DNA of 64,000 nt. Source: Eubacteriaceae bacterium ES3 (lineage in GTDB: Bacteria > Bacillota > Clostridia > Eubacteriales > Eubacteriaceae). Shown piece after piece: positions 48,261-57,598 of the stretch. Under the pieces are notes generated by a model. It saw only the letters and a program-made list of their open reading frames with translations. It ran no database searches and had not been told where the DNA came from. The position numbers and the translations under genes are program-made. Every line of letters starts with the position of its first letter. Position 1 is the first letter of the stretch. The DNA lies in NCBI GenBank assembly GCA_030586155.1, contig CP130741.1, positions 310,001 through 374,000 on the forward strand. Reading direction: 5' to 3'.

Positions 48261-49075
48261 AAGTTCGCTGGCTGATGATTTCATGCCTGGTAGTTATGTT
48301 GCTGATGATTGCTTTGATACCAGAATGTCGCAGTGATACGGTTCTGTTTGTTCAGAGCTTACTTTTAAGTGACCAGGATATTTTTAAAAGCTCCGGTCTT
48401 AAACTTGTAATACCCACCGGGAAAACGGTTCCTAGTTCTGAATGGGACGAGTCGATGAAATCATTTCAGCCGGGGCAAGATTTTCCCCATGAAGATGCAG
48501 TGGGACGGCTAAGTATTCTCTATAATTTTGGTGATTTTAAAAACGGACGTTCAACTTTTTATAATCCGGATGCCGCGTGTTTTAATGCCCATTATGGGGT
48601 ATATGCCGTTCAATTGGATGAGGGGATTTTTGGATTTAAAAACGGTGAGCCGGATCTTGAGGCGGTCACGAAGCTGGTTGCCTTTGACCAGCTTAATCTG
48701 GTAATGGCATCTCTCGGTTGTCCCAAATCAGAGCGAACATTTGAATCTGAGCTAACGGATGTGGAGAAAAATATTGATATGGCCGGTTTTAATGACTGGA
48801 TTAAAATCGATGCCAGGATAACTACCAACTCTCCGCTCCATCAGAAGAATGCCTTCCAACAGGGTTATCTTCAGTATGGACAACCGCCAAGAGACTATCG
48901 GGGCGGAAATTTTTTGCTTATCGATATGTCCGGTCGTTTATACTTAAGGTATGACGCGGATGTAAATCTTACAATTATTTATTTTGTGATTGCCAGGAAC
49001 AAAAATATCGTGAATGAAACAAGTCGGGACTATCTAATTCCGATTCAATGGGTGAAAACAGAGGTGAAAGAATGA
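48257..49075 (+). CDS. Exported or membrane-anchored protein of unknown function
   Basis: 272 residues with one N-terminal hydrophobic segment (about 4-21, WLMISCLVVMLLMIALIPEC), either a signal peptide or an anchor. The rest is a soluble domain with FGDFKNGRSTFYNPDAACF, AHYGVYAVQLDEGIFGF and YLIPIQWVKTE; I recognise no family. It overlaps the ferredoxin fusion by 4 bp and the nitrilase by 4 bp (ATGA), so the three are co-translated. Together they suggest an envelope-linked task, but none can be named. Confidence 0.65.
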   Translation: MKVRWLMISCLVVMLLMIALIPECRSDTVLFVQSLLLSDQDIFKSSGLKLVIPTGKTVPSSEWDESMKSFQPGQDFPHEDAVGRLSILYNFGDFKNGRSTFYNPDAACFNAHYGVYAVQLDEGIFGFKNGEPDLEAVTKLVAFDQLNLVMASLGCPKSERTFESELTDVEKNIDMAGFNDWIKIDARITTNSPLHQKNAFQQGYLQYGQPPRDYRGGNFLLIDMSGRLYLRYDADVNLTIIYFVIARNKNIVNETSRDYLIPIQWVKTEVKE

Positions 49076-49875
49076 AGATTGCTGGAATTCAGCTGGCGGT
49101 AGTTGCCGGCCAGATAGAGACAAACTTTAAAAAAGCCGAAGAATGGATCAGAAAGGCGGCTCAAGCGGGTGCTGATGTTGTAGTCTTGCCGGAAATGTTT
49201 GTCGGCGGGTTTTTATCAAAGCTTCCGATGGAAGAACTGGCTGACCCAGATGGAAAGCGGACAAAAAGTTTTTTATCGAAGTTATCAAAAGAATTAAATA
49301 TGAATATTGTCGGCGGTTCGGTGGCGACAACAAAGGCTGGCAAATACTATAATACCGCCTATGTTGCAGATCGACAGGGGCAAATTATCGCTGACTATGA
49401 TAAGATTCATCTCTTTTCCTATGCCGGTGAAGAAAAGCGATATTCAGCGGGCGAAAGCCTGGTCGAATTCTTCCTGGACGGCATCAAATGTTCAGTGATG
49501 GTTTGTTATGATTTGCGGTTTCCGGAAATTTTCAGAAAGCAGTCCTTGTCCGGATGTGAGATTATTTTTCTGCCAGCGCAATGGCCGACTCCCAGAATTG
49601 ATCACTGGCGGATTCTTAATCAGGCCAGAGCCATTGAAAACCAGTTGTTTATGGTGTCAATTAATGGTTGTGGAAAAGCCAACAAGGATATTCAAAACGG
49701 TGGAAATTCTTTAATGATTGATCCCTGGGGGGAGATAATAGCTGATGGGGGCGAAGAGCCCCAGGAAAAAATGATTATTGGGGACCTGGACCTGGCACTA
49801 GTAAAGAAGGTGCGGGAGAAAATGACTGTTTTCGTAGACCGGCAGCCTTTGGCATACCGTATAGAAGAAAGTTAA
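49072..49875 (+). CDS. Carbon-nitrogen hydrolase (nitrilase superfamily, omega-amidase-like)
   Basis: 267 residues from ATG 49072 (GAGGTGAAAGA upstream, overlapping the previous stop). The catalytic triad is visible: Glu in VVLPEMFVGGF (about 41), Lys in DYDKIHLFSY (about 111) and Cys145 in MVCYDLRFPEIFRK. AQWPTPRIDHWRILNQARAIEN and IDPWGEIIADGG are typical of the omega-amidase/YafV branch, which hydrolyses omega-amides such as 2-oxoglutaramate. The exact substrate cannot be fixed. It ends in a bidirectional terminator. Confidence 0.88.
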   Translation: MKIAGIQLAVVAGQIETNFKKAEEWIRKAAQAGADVVVLPEMFVGGFLSKLPMEELADPDGKRTKSFLSKLSKELNMNIVGGSVATTKAGKYYNTAYVADRQGQIIADYDKIHLFSYAGEEKRYSAGESLVEFFLDGIKCSVMVCYDLRFPEIFRKQSLSGCEIIFLPAQWPTPRIDHWRILNQARAIENQLFMVSINGCGKANKDIQNGGNSLMIDPWGEIIADGGEEPQEKMIIGDLDLALVKKVREKMTVFVDRQPLAYRIEES

Positions 49876-49876
49876 G

Positions 49877-49901
49877 CTGACTTTTAAGAGTCAGTTTTTT
49901 T
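49877..49901. terminator. Bidirectional terminator
   Basis: Stem CTGAC/GTCAG with loop TTTTAAGA and a TTTTTTT tail. It separates the nitrilase from the convergent PucR-type gene. Confidence 0.65.
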
Positions 49902-51465
49902 ATACTCTGCTTTCCTTTATAGAGTCTATTTGTTTAATAAGATTAAGCGCCTGATCTGATACGATGATATCATACATTTTTCGGGGATCATCAAAGTCAA
50001 TATCAGTCAGTTCGACAATCTGATTAATCCGGTATTTAATGGTATTATAATGCAAATTCATTTTTTTAGCGGTTGCAGTAATGTCCTGACGGTTTCGGGC
50101 AAAGAAAAACAAAGTGTCTGCAAGTTCGCTGCCCTTATCGTTATCACAGGCGAACAGAAGTTTTACTTCATCGCAAACCAGGCCTTCGAGATCACAAATA
50201 TCACTGTAATGCAGCATCATATGAGTTGTTTTACAATCATCGTATTTTAGCAGTGGCGAAGCGTAGTTAAGCCGTCTCATAATTTCAATACAGGCTAATG
50301 ATTGTTTGTAATGTTTGTGAAATTTTGCGATGGAAGAAAAGGGTAGACTGATCCCTGCTATACAGTGGTCTTCTTTCAGTATCGCTTCAAAACGGTCGAG
50401 TTCTTCTAATGACAGTGGACTGGCAGAGTTTTTTGAATCAAAAAGAATAACAATCCTGTGCTCAAAAACGACAACGGTATGTTTATTAAAATGGTTTTGC
50501 AGCTTCTTTTTAAGCAGATATATTTTTTCGGGATTATGCAGGATGTCGTTATAAGCGACGGTGATCGCAACCATAGAGTCATAGAGTACCAGGTTAAATA
50601 GGTTGGCCCTTTCTTCGATCGCAGACTGGCCCTGAATTCTGTTTTCCAGCAGGTCAGTTAAAAAACTTTCAATCAAAGTGTTGCCTGCTAGATTCTTACT
50701 TGTCGTTTCGATTAATGCGATCGATAGGAACTGACACAAAAGGCTCAATTGCTGGAGGTTAATATCAGAAACTGGTTTGTTGCATTCAAAAAGTTCAAGG
50801 TAGCCAAGCAGCTGGTTGTTACGAACAATTTTACCAGTGATTAAGGAGTGGTTGAGAATTCCTTTTTCCTTAATGATAATATTTTGATGATCCGGATTGA
50901 GAGCGCTTTCGTCCAATATTTTGTCGAGAAATTCTTTTTCCTGATAGCCTTTTTCAATTGTTCTTTCTAGAAGCGGTTCATTTTGAACATATTGTGTGCC
51001 TGCGTGGGCCAGGAGTCCAAAAGACGTATTGAACAGCATCATCGGGTTGTTGAGTGTTTTGTAACCAGTATCAAGAATTTCCTGAATGCTTGCACCGTTT
51101 TGGCACAAGTTTAAAAGGTTATAGGCATAGTTGTTAATCTTGAGCTGCAGTTCAAAGATATCCCGGATTTTATCCTGGATTTTTTTAAATTCCAGAGGAT
51201 TGTCGGTAATTAGCATATTCAGAGAACTGATTTCATAATACGAAAGATCAATTGCTTTATCTTCCAGCAGAACCAGGTTACAATTATAAAGTTTTTCGGC
51301 TGGCGGTAACTGAGTGGTTTTTCCGACATAAAGATAATCTGGAGATAAACGATTACACTTACGACTTATACGACCAGAACCGATGATATTTCGTTCAGGG
51401 GCAGGATTAATCAGCCTGAAATTTTTATTAAAGGGATGATAGATTTGGGAGAATGTAATCGTCAT
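49900..51465 (-). CDS. PucR/CdaR-type transcriptional regulator
   Basis: 521 residues from ATG 51465 (GGAGG 8 bp upstream; an upstream ATG at 51480 overlaps that site). The N-terminal 130 residues are a PucR-like sensory region. The middle holds a GAF-like part (about 140-260) and a degenerate GGDEF_2-type domain (about 285-410). The C-terminal PucR HTH_30 motif is FFARNRQDITATAKKMNLHYNTIKYRINQI (abridged here as FARNRQDITATAKK and LHYNTIKYRI). Such proteins usually activate nearby catabolic genes in response to their substrate. The gene is divergent from the AOR-glycyl-radical cluster across a 675-bp control region, so that cluster is its likely target. Confidence 0.85.
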   Translation of the reverse strand: MTITFSQIYHPFNKNFRLINPAPERNIIGSGRISRKCNRLSPDYLYVGKTTQLPPAEKLYNCNLVLLEDKAIDLSYYEISSLNMLITDNPLEFKKIQDKIRDIFELQLKINNYAYNLLNLCQNGASIQEILDTGYKTLNNPMMLFNTSFGLLAHAGTQYVQNEPLLERTIEKGYQEKEFLDKILDESALNPDHQNIIIKEKGILNHSLITGKIVRNNQLLGYLELFECNKPVSDINLQQLSLLCQFLSIALIETTSKNLAGNTLIESFLTDLLENRIQGQSAIEERANLFNLVLYDSMVAITVAYNDILHNPEKIYLLKKKLQNHFNKHTVVVFEHRIVILFDSKNSASPLSLEELDRFEAILKEDHCIAGISLPFSSIAKFHKHYKQSLACIEIMRRLNYASPLLKYDDCKTTHMMLHYSDICDLEGLVCDEVKLLFACDNDKGSELADTLFFFARNRQDITATAKKMNLHYNTIKYRINQIVELTDIDFDDPRKMYDIIVSDQALNLIKQIDSIKESRV

Positions 51466-52140
51466 AAGAAAGGCCTCCAATAATATTAAATATAGTTAAA
51501 ATTATAAATCTATGATGAGTATATCAAAGCCAGACTTCTAAATCAATATGGTTTAAGCAATAATCCTAAAATTTGATGCTCAATTTATAAAAAATTGTAG
51601 AATCATAAATAAAAGAATACAAAAAAACAAATGATATTGCAAAATAATATTAAATAGGAGGGCTCAAGTTATAAAATAATGCAAATCAAAATATAAATCA
51701 TGCTAAAAATATTTGTAATAATTTCATTTGCTAATAAAGATTTGAAATCGATTGAATGTTACGATATTTATATAAAATTGGTTTGTTTCATATACTTGGC
51801 GCAAGGATTATTAATCACAAAGAACACAAAATAAAGAAAACGTTAACAATGCAAAATAGCATCAATTTGACGAAAAAACTAGTGTATGAGTATTATGAAA
51901 TTTATTAATGGTTAATAACTGGAATGGAGGAAAATGTCAGCTCATTTATATTAAAAGAAACACGGTGTAAAAAACTGTTTTAATCAGGTGCAATATAAAA
52001 TGAATTCTGAAAGTTAGCTGGTTACTAGGGCTTTAAAAAAGCATAGAAATGTTTTTTAGAGTTGATTTCAGGAGGTTAAAACAAGAAATGGCATGCAACA
52101 TGAATAGCTTAATGTTGTAATTTGAGAAAATTGAAAGGGA
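51466..52140. other. Long AT-rich control region between PucR-type regulator and AOR cluster
   Basis: No gene is seen. A direct repeat TGCAAAATA occurs at 51638-51646 and 51850-51858, with a related ATGCAAATCAAAATA near 51678. These could be regulator sites. A promoter for the AOR cluster is listed separately. The leader from that promoter to the AOR start would be about 240 bases, long enough for an RNA element, but I recognise none. Confidence 0.5.
51867..51896 (+). promoter_or_regulatory. Likely promoter of the AOR / glycyl-radical cluster
   Basis: -35 TTGACG (51867-51872), 18 bp, -10 TATTAT (51891-51896). The TGCAAAATA repeat copy at 51850-51858 lies directly upstream, where an activator would bind. 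Confidence 0.5.
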
Positions 52141-53853
52141 ATGGATAAAATAATGTGGAAAACCATAAGAATTAATGCTAAAAATAATTTAATTGTTGAA
52201 GAAAGCTATAAGGAAGATTACTTAGGCCTGGGAGGAAGAAGTCTGATTGCACAATTTTTAATGGATGAGGTTAACCCGGCCTGTGATCCACTTGGTGATG
52301 AGGCAAAGATAATTTTTTGTACCAGTATGTTCGCTGGCAGTGGATTAGTTTGCGCTAATCGTCTTTCAGTCGGAGCTAAGAGTCCCTTGACGAACGGCAT
52401 AAAAGAATCAAATGTCGGGGGAAATGCCGCTGCTGCCTTTGCCGGACACAACTTGCGTGCGATTGTGATTGAAGACTGCCCGGAAGCAGATGCTTCAATG
52501 AAGTATGTACTCATTCAAGCGGATGGTAAGCTTAGTCTGGAAGATGCGACAGATTATGAAGGAATGAACAATTATGAATTTGTAAAAGAGATGCAGGATG
52601 AATTCGGCGAAAAGGTTTCAGTAATTTCCATTGGAACAGCTGGTGAGCGCTTATACAAAAATTCTTCTTTGCAGGTCACAGAGTTTGGAACCAATTATCC
52701 CTGTCGGGCAGCTGGTCGCGGCGGCTTAGGATCAGTATTGGGGTCCAAAAGGATTAAAGGGATCGTCATTCAAAAAGCCAGTGATAAAAATGAAATCGAA
52801 TATGCTGACCCGGGTATATTCCAGAAGATTAAAAAGGAACTTAATCAGTCGGTAATTGAATCGTCAAAAGAGAATCCATTTGCTTTAGTTGGAACAGCAT
52901 CTACTATAGATGCCGTTGGTCCAGCGGGCATTATGCCTACCCACAATTTTACTGGGACGATTTCCGAAGAATTGGAAAATATTAAATCGGATAAATTTAT
53001 GGAATTTGTCAATAAGAACGGGAAAAACCAGCATCCTTGTCAGGCGGGTTGCCTGGTGAAATGTTCAAACATTGTCAAAGATGATGACGGTAATTTTTTG
53101 ACGGGTGGTTTTGAATATGAAACTATTGCACTTTGTGGTCCTAATTGTGATATTTATGACTATGAAGCCATCGCCAAAATGGACCGGATGTGTGATGATA
53201 TCGGCCTTGATACAATTGAAACAGGCGCAACTATTGCCTTATGCATGGAAGCAGGTCTAATCCCCTGGGGCGATGCACAAGCCGCTTTGGGGCTTTATCA
53301 GCAAATATCCGATGGAACTGACTTGGGGAATTTGCTTGGGCAGGGAGCTGCTTTAGTAGGTAAACATTTTAACAGCAAGCGAATCCCAACCTGCAAGAAT
53401 CAGGCCTTGCCTGGATATGACCCGCGAGGTTCTATCGGGACTGGCTATACCTATGCGACAACTTCAATGGGAGCCGATCATACAGCGGGAATTACTCTGG
53501 GTCCTGATGATCCAAGCGATATTGATGGAGCGATAGCAAGCTCCAATATGATGCAGCATATTTTTGCTATGGCAGATAGCATGACGTGTATGATGGCTAT
53601 GGCAACTTTAGGTGGTCAGCTCGATAAGGTCGCTGATTTATATAATGCCATGTATGGAACAAATATTAATGTGGATGATCTGTTTGCAGCAGCCGATAGA
53701 ACATTACAGCTGGAAAAAGAATTTAACCGGCAAGTGGGCTGGAAACCTGAAGATAATGTTATTCCTGAATTCTTTAGAAATGAACCACTGCCTTCAACTG
53801 GAAGAAAATTTGATATTCCAGCCAAGTTGCTGTCGGTAGAAGCCTCACAATGA
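52141..53853 (+). CDS. Aldehyde:ferredoxin oxidoreductase family enzyme (tungsten/molybdenum bis-pterin)
   Basis: 570 residues. The N-terminal pterin-binding domain has YLGLGGRSLIAQFL, SVGAKSPLTNGI.ESNVGG and NYPCRAAGRGGLGSVLGSKR. Cluster Cys lie in HPCQAGCLVKCSN (about 299-308), with the fourth in ADSMTCMM (about 482). DDIGLDTIETGATIALCMEAG is the C-terminal domain hallmark. It oxidises an aldehyde to the acid and passes electrons to ferredoxin, or the reverse. The gene overlaps a ThiS-like sulphur carrier (ATGA), which often serves pterin-cofactor synthesis, and heads a cluster with a glycyl radical enzyme. ATG 52141 is used; ATG 52153 is an alternative. Confidence 0.9.
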   Translation: MDKIMWKTIRINAKNNLIVEESYKEDYLGLGGRSLIAQFLMDEVNPACDPLGDEAKIIFCTSMFAGSGLVCANRLSVGAKSPLTNGIKESNVGGNAAAAFAGHNLRAIVIEDCPEADASMKYVLIQADGKLSLEDATDYEGMNNYEFVKEMQDEFGEKVSVISIGTAGERLYKNSSLQVTEFGTNYPCRAAGRGGLGSVLGSKRIKGIVIQKASDKNEIEYADPGIFQKIKKELNQSVIESSKENPFALVGTASTIDAVGPAGIMPTHNFTGTISEELENIKSDKFMEFVNKNGKNQHPCQAGCLVKCSNIVKDDDGNFLTGGFEYETIALCGPNCDIYDYEAIAKMDRMCDDIGLDTIETGATIALCMEAGLIPWGDAQAALGLYQQISDGTDLGNLLGQGAALVGKHFNSKRIPTCKNQALPGYDPRGSIGTGYTYATTSMGADHTAGITLGPDDPSDIDGAIASSNMMQHIFAMADSMTCMMAMATLGGQLDKVADLYNAMYGTNINVDDLFAAADRTLQLEKEFNRQVGWKPEDNVIPEFFRNEPLPSTGRKFDIPAKLLSVEASQ

Positions 53854-54059
53854 TTGTTTTTAATAATCAGGAATTTGATTTGGAAAAAAGCATGACGGTT
53901 GCACAATTGCTTGAAATCATGAAAGAAAAAGATTTAATCAAAAATACTGCATTGCTGGTTACGCTCAATAGTGAGCTGATTTCACCATCAGAAGTCTACA
54001 AAAAAATGATTAATGATGGAGACGTGATAAAAACCCGCTATTTACCAACCGGGGGATAA
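53850..54059 (+). CDS. MoaD/ThiS-family sulphur carrier protein
   Basis: 69 residues with the ubiquitin-like pattern: first strand MIVFNNQEFDL, helix TVAQLLEIMKEK, and a C-terminal Gly-Gly (YLPTGG) that is adenylated and thiocarboxylated. It overlaps the AOR gene by 4 bp, as small MoaD-like genes often do beside tungsten AORs, so it probably supplies sulphur for the pterin dithiolene of that enzyme. No activating MoeB/ThiF gene lies in the window. Confidence 0.85.
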   Translation: MIVFNNQEFDLEKSMTVAQLLEIMKEKDLIKNTALLVTLNSELISPSEVYKKMINDGDVIKTRYLPTGG

Positions 54060-54111
54060 TTTAGAACCGAGCAGTTAAGAAAATCTACAGTAGAGTTAGG
54101 AGTGTATTGGA

Positions 54112-55071
54112 TTGCAGGAGAAAGAAGTACTGGGAAAAGTTTATGATATTCAGGGTTTTTCTGTACAAGATGGACCTGGTATCCGGACAACTGTGTTTTT
54201 AAAGGGATGTCCCCTTCGATGTCCCTGGTGTCACAGTCCGGAATCCCAATCGTTTGCCAGTGAACTGAGTTGGATGGCCATAAAATGTATTGGTGTTGAA
54301 AAGTGCGGCAGGTGTCTGGAGGCTTGTCCCAAGGGTGCTATTTCTCTGGGAGAGATGGAAAAAAATGCTGCAACAGATGAAGTGAATCAGAAAATTGTAA
54401 TTGACCGATCGATTTGTGATGATTGCGGTGAATGTACAAAAGCCTGTTATCCGGGAGCTTTGTTTATGTGCGGAAAAGATTATACCGTTGAAGATTTGAT
54501 TGAGAAGGTGAGTAAAGATATTCCCTTTTATAAGCAGTCTGGTGGTGGGGTGACTATTTCCGGCGGTGAGGCCCTTTCACAGCCGCAATTTACCCTGGAG
54601 GTGTTAAAAGGACTAAAAGAGAGAGAAATCCATACGGCATTGGATACTACTGGGTTTGCGGATATTAAACATCTGCAGGCTGTCATCCCTTATGTGGATT
54701 TGTTTTTGTATGATCTTAAAAATTCAGATGGAGACCTGCATAAGCGTGTAACCGGTGTTGCCAATGACCGGATCCTGGAGAATGCCCGTTGGATAGCAGA
54801 AAATGGCGGGAAAATGCAGATTAGAATACCGATTATTCCCGGTTTTAATGATTCAGAAGAAAACTTTCACAAAACTGGGGAATTTTGCCGATCGCTTGGA
54901 GAGGCAATATCAGTGATTCAGATTCTGCCCTACCATAATCTGGGTGTGACCAAGTATCAGAGAATCCGTACAACAGCACCAATTTTTGAGGTAAAGCCGC
55001 CATCCGATGAAAAAGTGGCAACTCTAAAAGCGCTGCTGGAAAGTTATGATTTAAATGTTATCGTGCATTAG
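54112..55071 (+). CDS. Glycyl-radical-enzyme activating enzyme (radical SAM)
   Basis: 319 residues from a TTG start at 54112 (AGGAG 9 bp upstream; the preceding bases give no ATG). The radical SAM cluster motif is GCPLRCPWCHSPES with Cys33, Cys37 and Cys40. Two inserted ferredoxin motifs follow (CGRCLEACPKGAI, and CDDCGECTKACYPGALFMCG), as in activases of GDH/CutC-type enzymes rather than of pyruvate formate-lyase. SGGGVTISGGEAL is the conserved SAM-contact motif. It would place the radical on Gly784 of the enzyme encoded 21 bp downstream. Confidence 0.93.
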   Translation: MQEKEVLGKVYDIQGFSVQDGPGIRTTVFLKGCPLRCPWCHSPESQSFASELSWMAIKCIGVEKCGRCLEACPKGAISLGEMEKNAATDEVNQKIVIDRSICDDCGECTKACYPGALFMCGKDYTVEDLIEKVSKDIPFYKQSGGGVTISGGEALSQPQFTLEVLKGLKEREIHTALDTTGFADIKHLQAVIPYVDLFLYDLKNSDGDLHKRVTGVANDRILENARWIAENGGKMQIRIPIIPGFNDSEENFHKTGEFCRSLGEAISVIQILPYHNLGVTKYQRIRTTAPIFEVKPPSDEKVATLKALLESYDLNVIVH

Positions 55072-55092
55072 TTAATTTAAAGGAGGACTTTT

Positions 55093-57519
55093 ATGTATAC
55101 TTTAAAACCTGTTTCTGATCGCGTTGCCGCGATGCGCGAAAAATATCGCGAAACTCAGCCGGAAATCTGCACAGAACGATATCGCTTGATCACCGATTTT
55201 TATATGGAGAATCCGGATATAATCGGGATCATGAAGCGAGCAAAAAATTTAAGAAACATCTGCGAAAACATTCCCGTCAGGATTGATGACGGTGAGGTAA
55301 TTGTTGGCGCCCAGTCGGCAAAATATCGTGCCTGTGCTTTATATCCGGAAAATTCCGTTGATTGGCTGATTGATGAGGTTAACAGTCGTTTTATTTCAAG
55401 TAGAGATATCGACCCATATATACTTTCAGAAGAAGACCGGGAGTATATTTTAAGCACTGGCGATTTCTGGTTGAAGGAGTGTATGAGTGCTAAAACTGAT
55501 GCCTACACCCCCGATGGATTTTTTGAACATTGCGGTAACGGAATCTCAATGTTTTGGGGAAAGGGACAGTCGATGTCTCCGGTTGGTCATTTTTGTGCCA
55601 ATTACAATACCGCAATCAAAAAAGGTTTTGGGGCCATTAAAGCAGAAGCGCAGGGATATATTTCAGAAATAGAAGAAAATGGAATCTTCGGAAATGATAT
55701 TGAACGCTATAATTTTTATCGTGCCGTTTCCATCGTCTGTGACGGGATGATCACTCTTTCCAGGCGTTATGCAAAACTTGCTCAGGAAAAAGCAGAGACT
55801 GAAACAGACCCGGTTCGAAAAAAAGAATTGGAGACTATGGCGGATACTCTTAACTGGGTGATGGATAAACCATGTAGAAACTTCCATGATGCTGTCCAGA
55901 CACTATTTATGTATCAGACCTGTATGTGTCTTGATGCCTGTATGCACGGGATCAGCTTTGGTCGGATTGACCAGTATCTTGGTGACTTCTATGAGGCTGA
56001 TATAGCTTCCGGACAAATTACACCAGAATATGCTCAGGAATTGATGGATCTCTTTTATCTGAAGGTGGCTGAAATGAACAAACCATGGAGTTATGGTGCG
56101 ACCATGTCCAATCCCGGTTATAACAGCGGCCAGCTGATGACTCTAGGAGGCGTTAAAAGTGATGGGACAGATGCTTCAAATGCCGTCACTTACATGATGC
56201 TTCAAGCCTCTGGTCGTCTGGTTCTCCATGATCCGCCCCAGGCATTGCGTATTCATAAAGGGACACCAGCTGCACTTTGGGAAGCTGCTATTGAGACTAC
56301 AAAAATATCTGGTGGGGTTCCCAGTATGGAGAATGACGATATTATCATTCCCAATCTTTTAAAACGCGGTATGGCTCTGGAAGATGCCAGAAACTATTGC
56401 CTGATCGGCTGTGTGGAGCCAGGTGGCTGTGGCGATGACTGGCCGGCCTGTGGCGGTACCGGAACAGAATCATACTGGAATATGGCCAATGCTTTGTGGC
56501 TGGCGATTAATGATGGTCATAATCCAGCGCCAGGTTTGTTTGGCGAACCGCCGCTGGAAAAAAGAGTAGGTTTACCGACTGGATACCTGTATGAAATGGA
56601 AACTTTTGATGAAGTTCTTGAAGCCTTTAAAAAGCAGACTAAATTCTTTGTTAAGTGGCATGCCAGCTGTACCAATTCCTTTGAGTATGTAGCCAGGGAA
56701 GTTTTGCCGCTGCCATCAGTTTCAGCAACCATGACTGGTTGTATGGAACAGGGCAAAGACGTTATGTGGGGCGGTGCAAAATATAATTCAACAGGAATTG
56801 CAGGTGTGGCGATTGGAAATGTGGCAGATTGCCTGGGTATTATCAAGTACATGGTATATGATAAAAAACGCTGTACTGCCCGTGAACTCTATGATGCCCT
56901 TATTGCCAACTGGGAAGGTTATGAAGAACTGCACCAGATAATTATGTATGAAGCACCTCACTATGGTAATGGTGATCCGGAGATTGATTACTTCGCTAGA
57001 TGGGCTGCTGATGTTTTTGCTGATGAAGTCAATGCCTGTACAGGACCGCGAGGGAAGTACAATGCCGGACTGTATCCGGTAACCACTAATATTATCTTCG
57101 AGAAAATGACGGCAGCTACTCCTGACGGCCGCTATGCTGGTGAACCCCTGGCAGACGGAATTTCCCCGGTTCAGCAAATGGATCAAAACGGACCGACGGC
57201 AGTGCTTAATTCAGTGGCAAATATTGATCAGAGTAAATATGCAAACGGAACCTTGCTTAATATGAAATTCCATCCAAGTTCTCTGAAGGGGGATGAAGGC
57301 GTCCTCAAGATGACAAATCTGGTTAAAACATACTTTGATATGGGTGGGATGGAAATGCAGACCAATGTTGTCAGTGTTGAAACATTGAGAGATGCGCAGA
57401 AAAACCCTGAAGATTATAAGAATCTTGTTGTGCGTGTCGCTGGTTTTAGTGCCTATTTCGTAGAAATGTACATTGAAAGTCAGAACGATCTGATTAGAAG
57501 AACTGAATTGGGAATGTAA
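55093..57519 (+). CDS. Glycyl radical enzyme of unknown substrate (GDH/CutC/arylacetate-decarboxylase class)
   Basis: 808 residues. The radical loop VVRVAGFSAYF has Gly784, and the thiyl site IGCVEPGGCGDDWPACGGTG has Cys440 and Glu442. The C-x-E pattern excludes pyruvate formate-lyase and suits the eliminase/decarboxylase branch (diol dehydratases, choline and isethionate lyases, arylacetate decarboxylases). The bases after it (PGGCGDDWPACGG) differ from the PQ.PGK form usual for diol dehydratase and choline lyase. No small HpdC-type subunit is present and the protein is shorter than about 900-residue arylacetate decarboxylases. It has no microcompartment-targeting extension, and no shell genes are near. 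AAGGAGG precedes the ATG. Substrate unknown. Confidence 0.92.
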   Translation: MYTLKPVSDRVAAMREKYRETQPEICTERYRLITDFYMENPDIIGIMKRAKNLRNICENIPVRIDDGEVIVGAQSAKYRACALYPENSVDWLIDEVNSRFISSRDIDPYILSEEDREYILSTGDFWLKECMSAKTDAYTPDGFFEHCGNGISMFWGKGQSMSPVGHFCANYNTAIKKGFGAIKAEAQGYISEIEENGIFGNDIERYNFYRAVSIVCDGMITLSRRYAKLAQEKAETETDPVRKKELETMADTLNWVMDKPCRNFHDAVQTLFMYQTCMCLDACMHGISFGRIDQYLGDFYEADIASGQITPEYAQELMDLFYLKVAEMNKPWSYGATMSNPGYNSGQLMTLGGVKSDGTDASNAVTYMMLQASGRLVLHDPPQALRIHKGTPAALWEAAIETTKISGGVPSMENDDIIIPNLLKRGMALEDARNYCLIGCVEPGGCGDDWPACGGTGTESYWNMANALWLAINDGHNPAPGLFGEPPLEKRVGLPTGYLYEMETFDEVLEAFKKQTKFFVKWHASCTNSFEYVAREVLPLPSVSATMTGCMEQGKDVMWGGAKYNSTGIAGVAIGNVADCLGIIKYMVYDKKRCTARELYDALIANWEGYEELHQIIMYEAPHYGNGDPEIDYFARWAADVFADEVNACTGPRGKYNAGLYPVTTNIIFEKMTAATPDGRYAGEPLADGISPVQQMDQNGPTAVLNSVANIDQSKYANGTLLNMKFHPSSLKGDEGVLKMTNLVKTYFDMGGMEMQTNVVSVETLRDAQKNPEDYKNLVVRVAGFSAYFVEMYIESQNDLIRRTELGM

Positions 57520-57563
57520 TACTTTCTTTGTGATTTAACTAAAAGCATTGGGGAAAAAACTGA

Positions 57564-57592
57564 TTTACAAAAACTGCGTATTATGTTATTAT
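57564..57592 (+). promoter_or_regulatory. Promoter of the T-box-controlled operon
   Basis: -35 TTTACA (57564-57569), exactly 17 bp, -10 TATTAT (57587-57592), with start expected near 57599, at the beginning of the T-box leader. The operon is therefore independent of the glycyl-radical cluster. Confidence 0.7.
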
Positions 57593-57598
57593 GACTTC

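Noticed and set aside
55093-57519. Pyruvate formate-lyase or trans-4-hydroxyproline dehydratase as identity of the glycyl radical enzyme
   Set aside because: Pyruvate formate-lyase has two adjacent Cys; here there is Cys-Val-Glu. Hydroxyproline dehydratase has SGCVETG, not IGCVEPGG.
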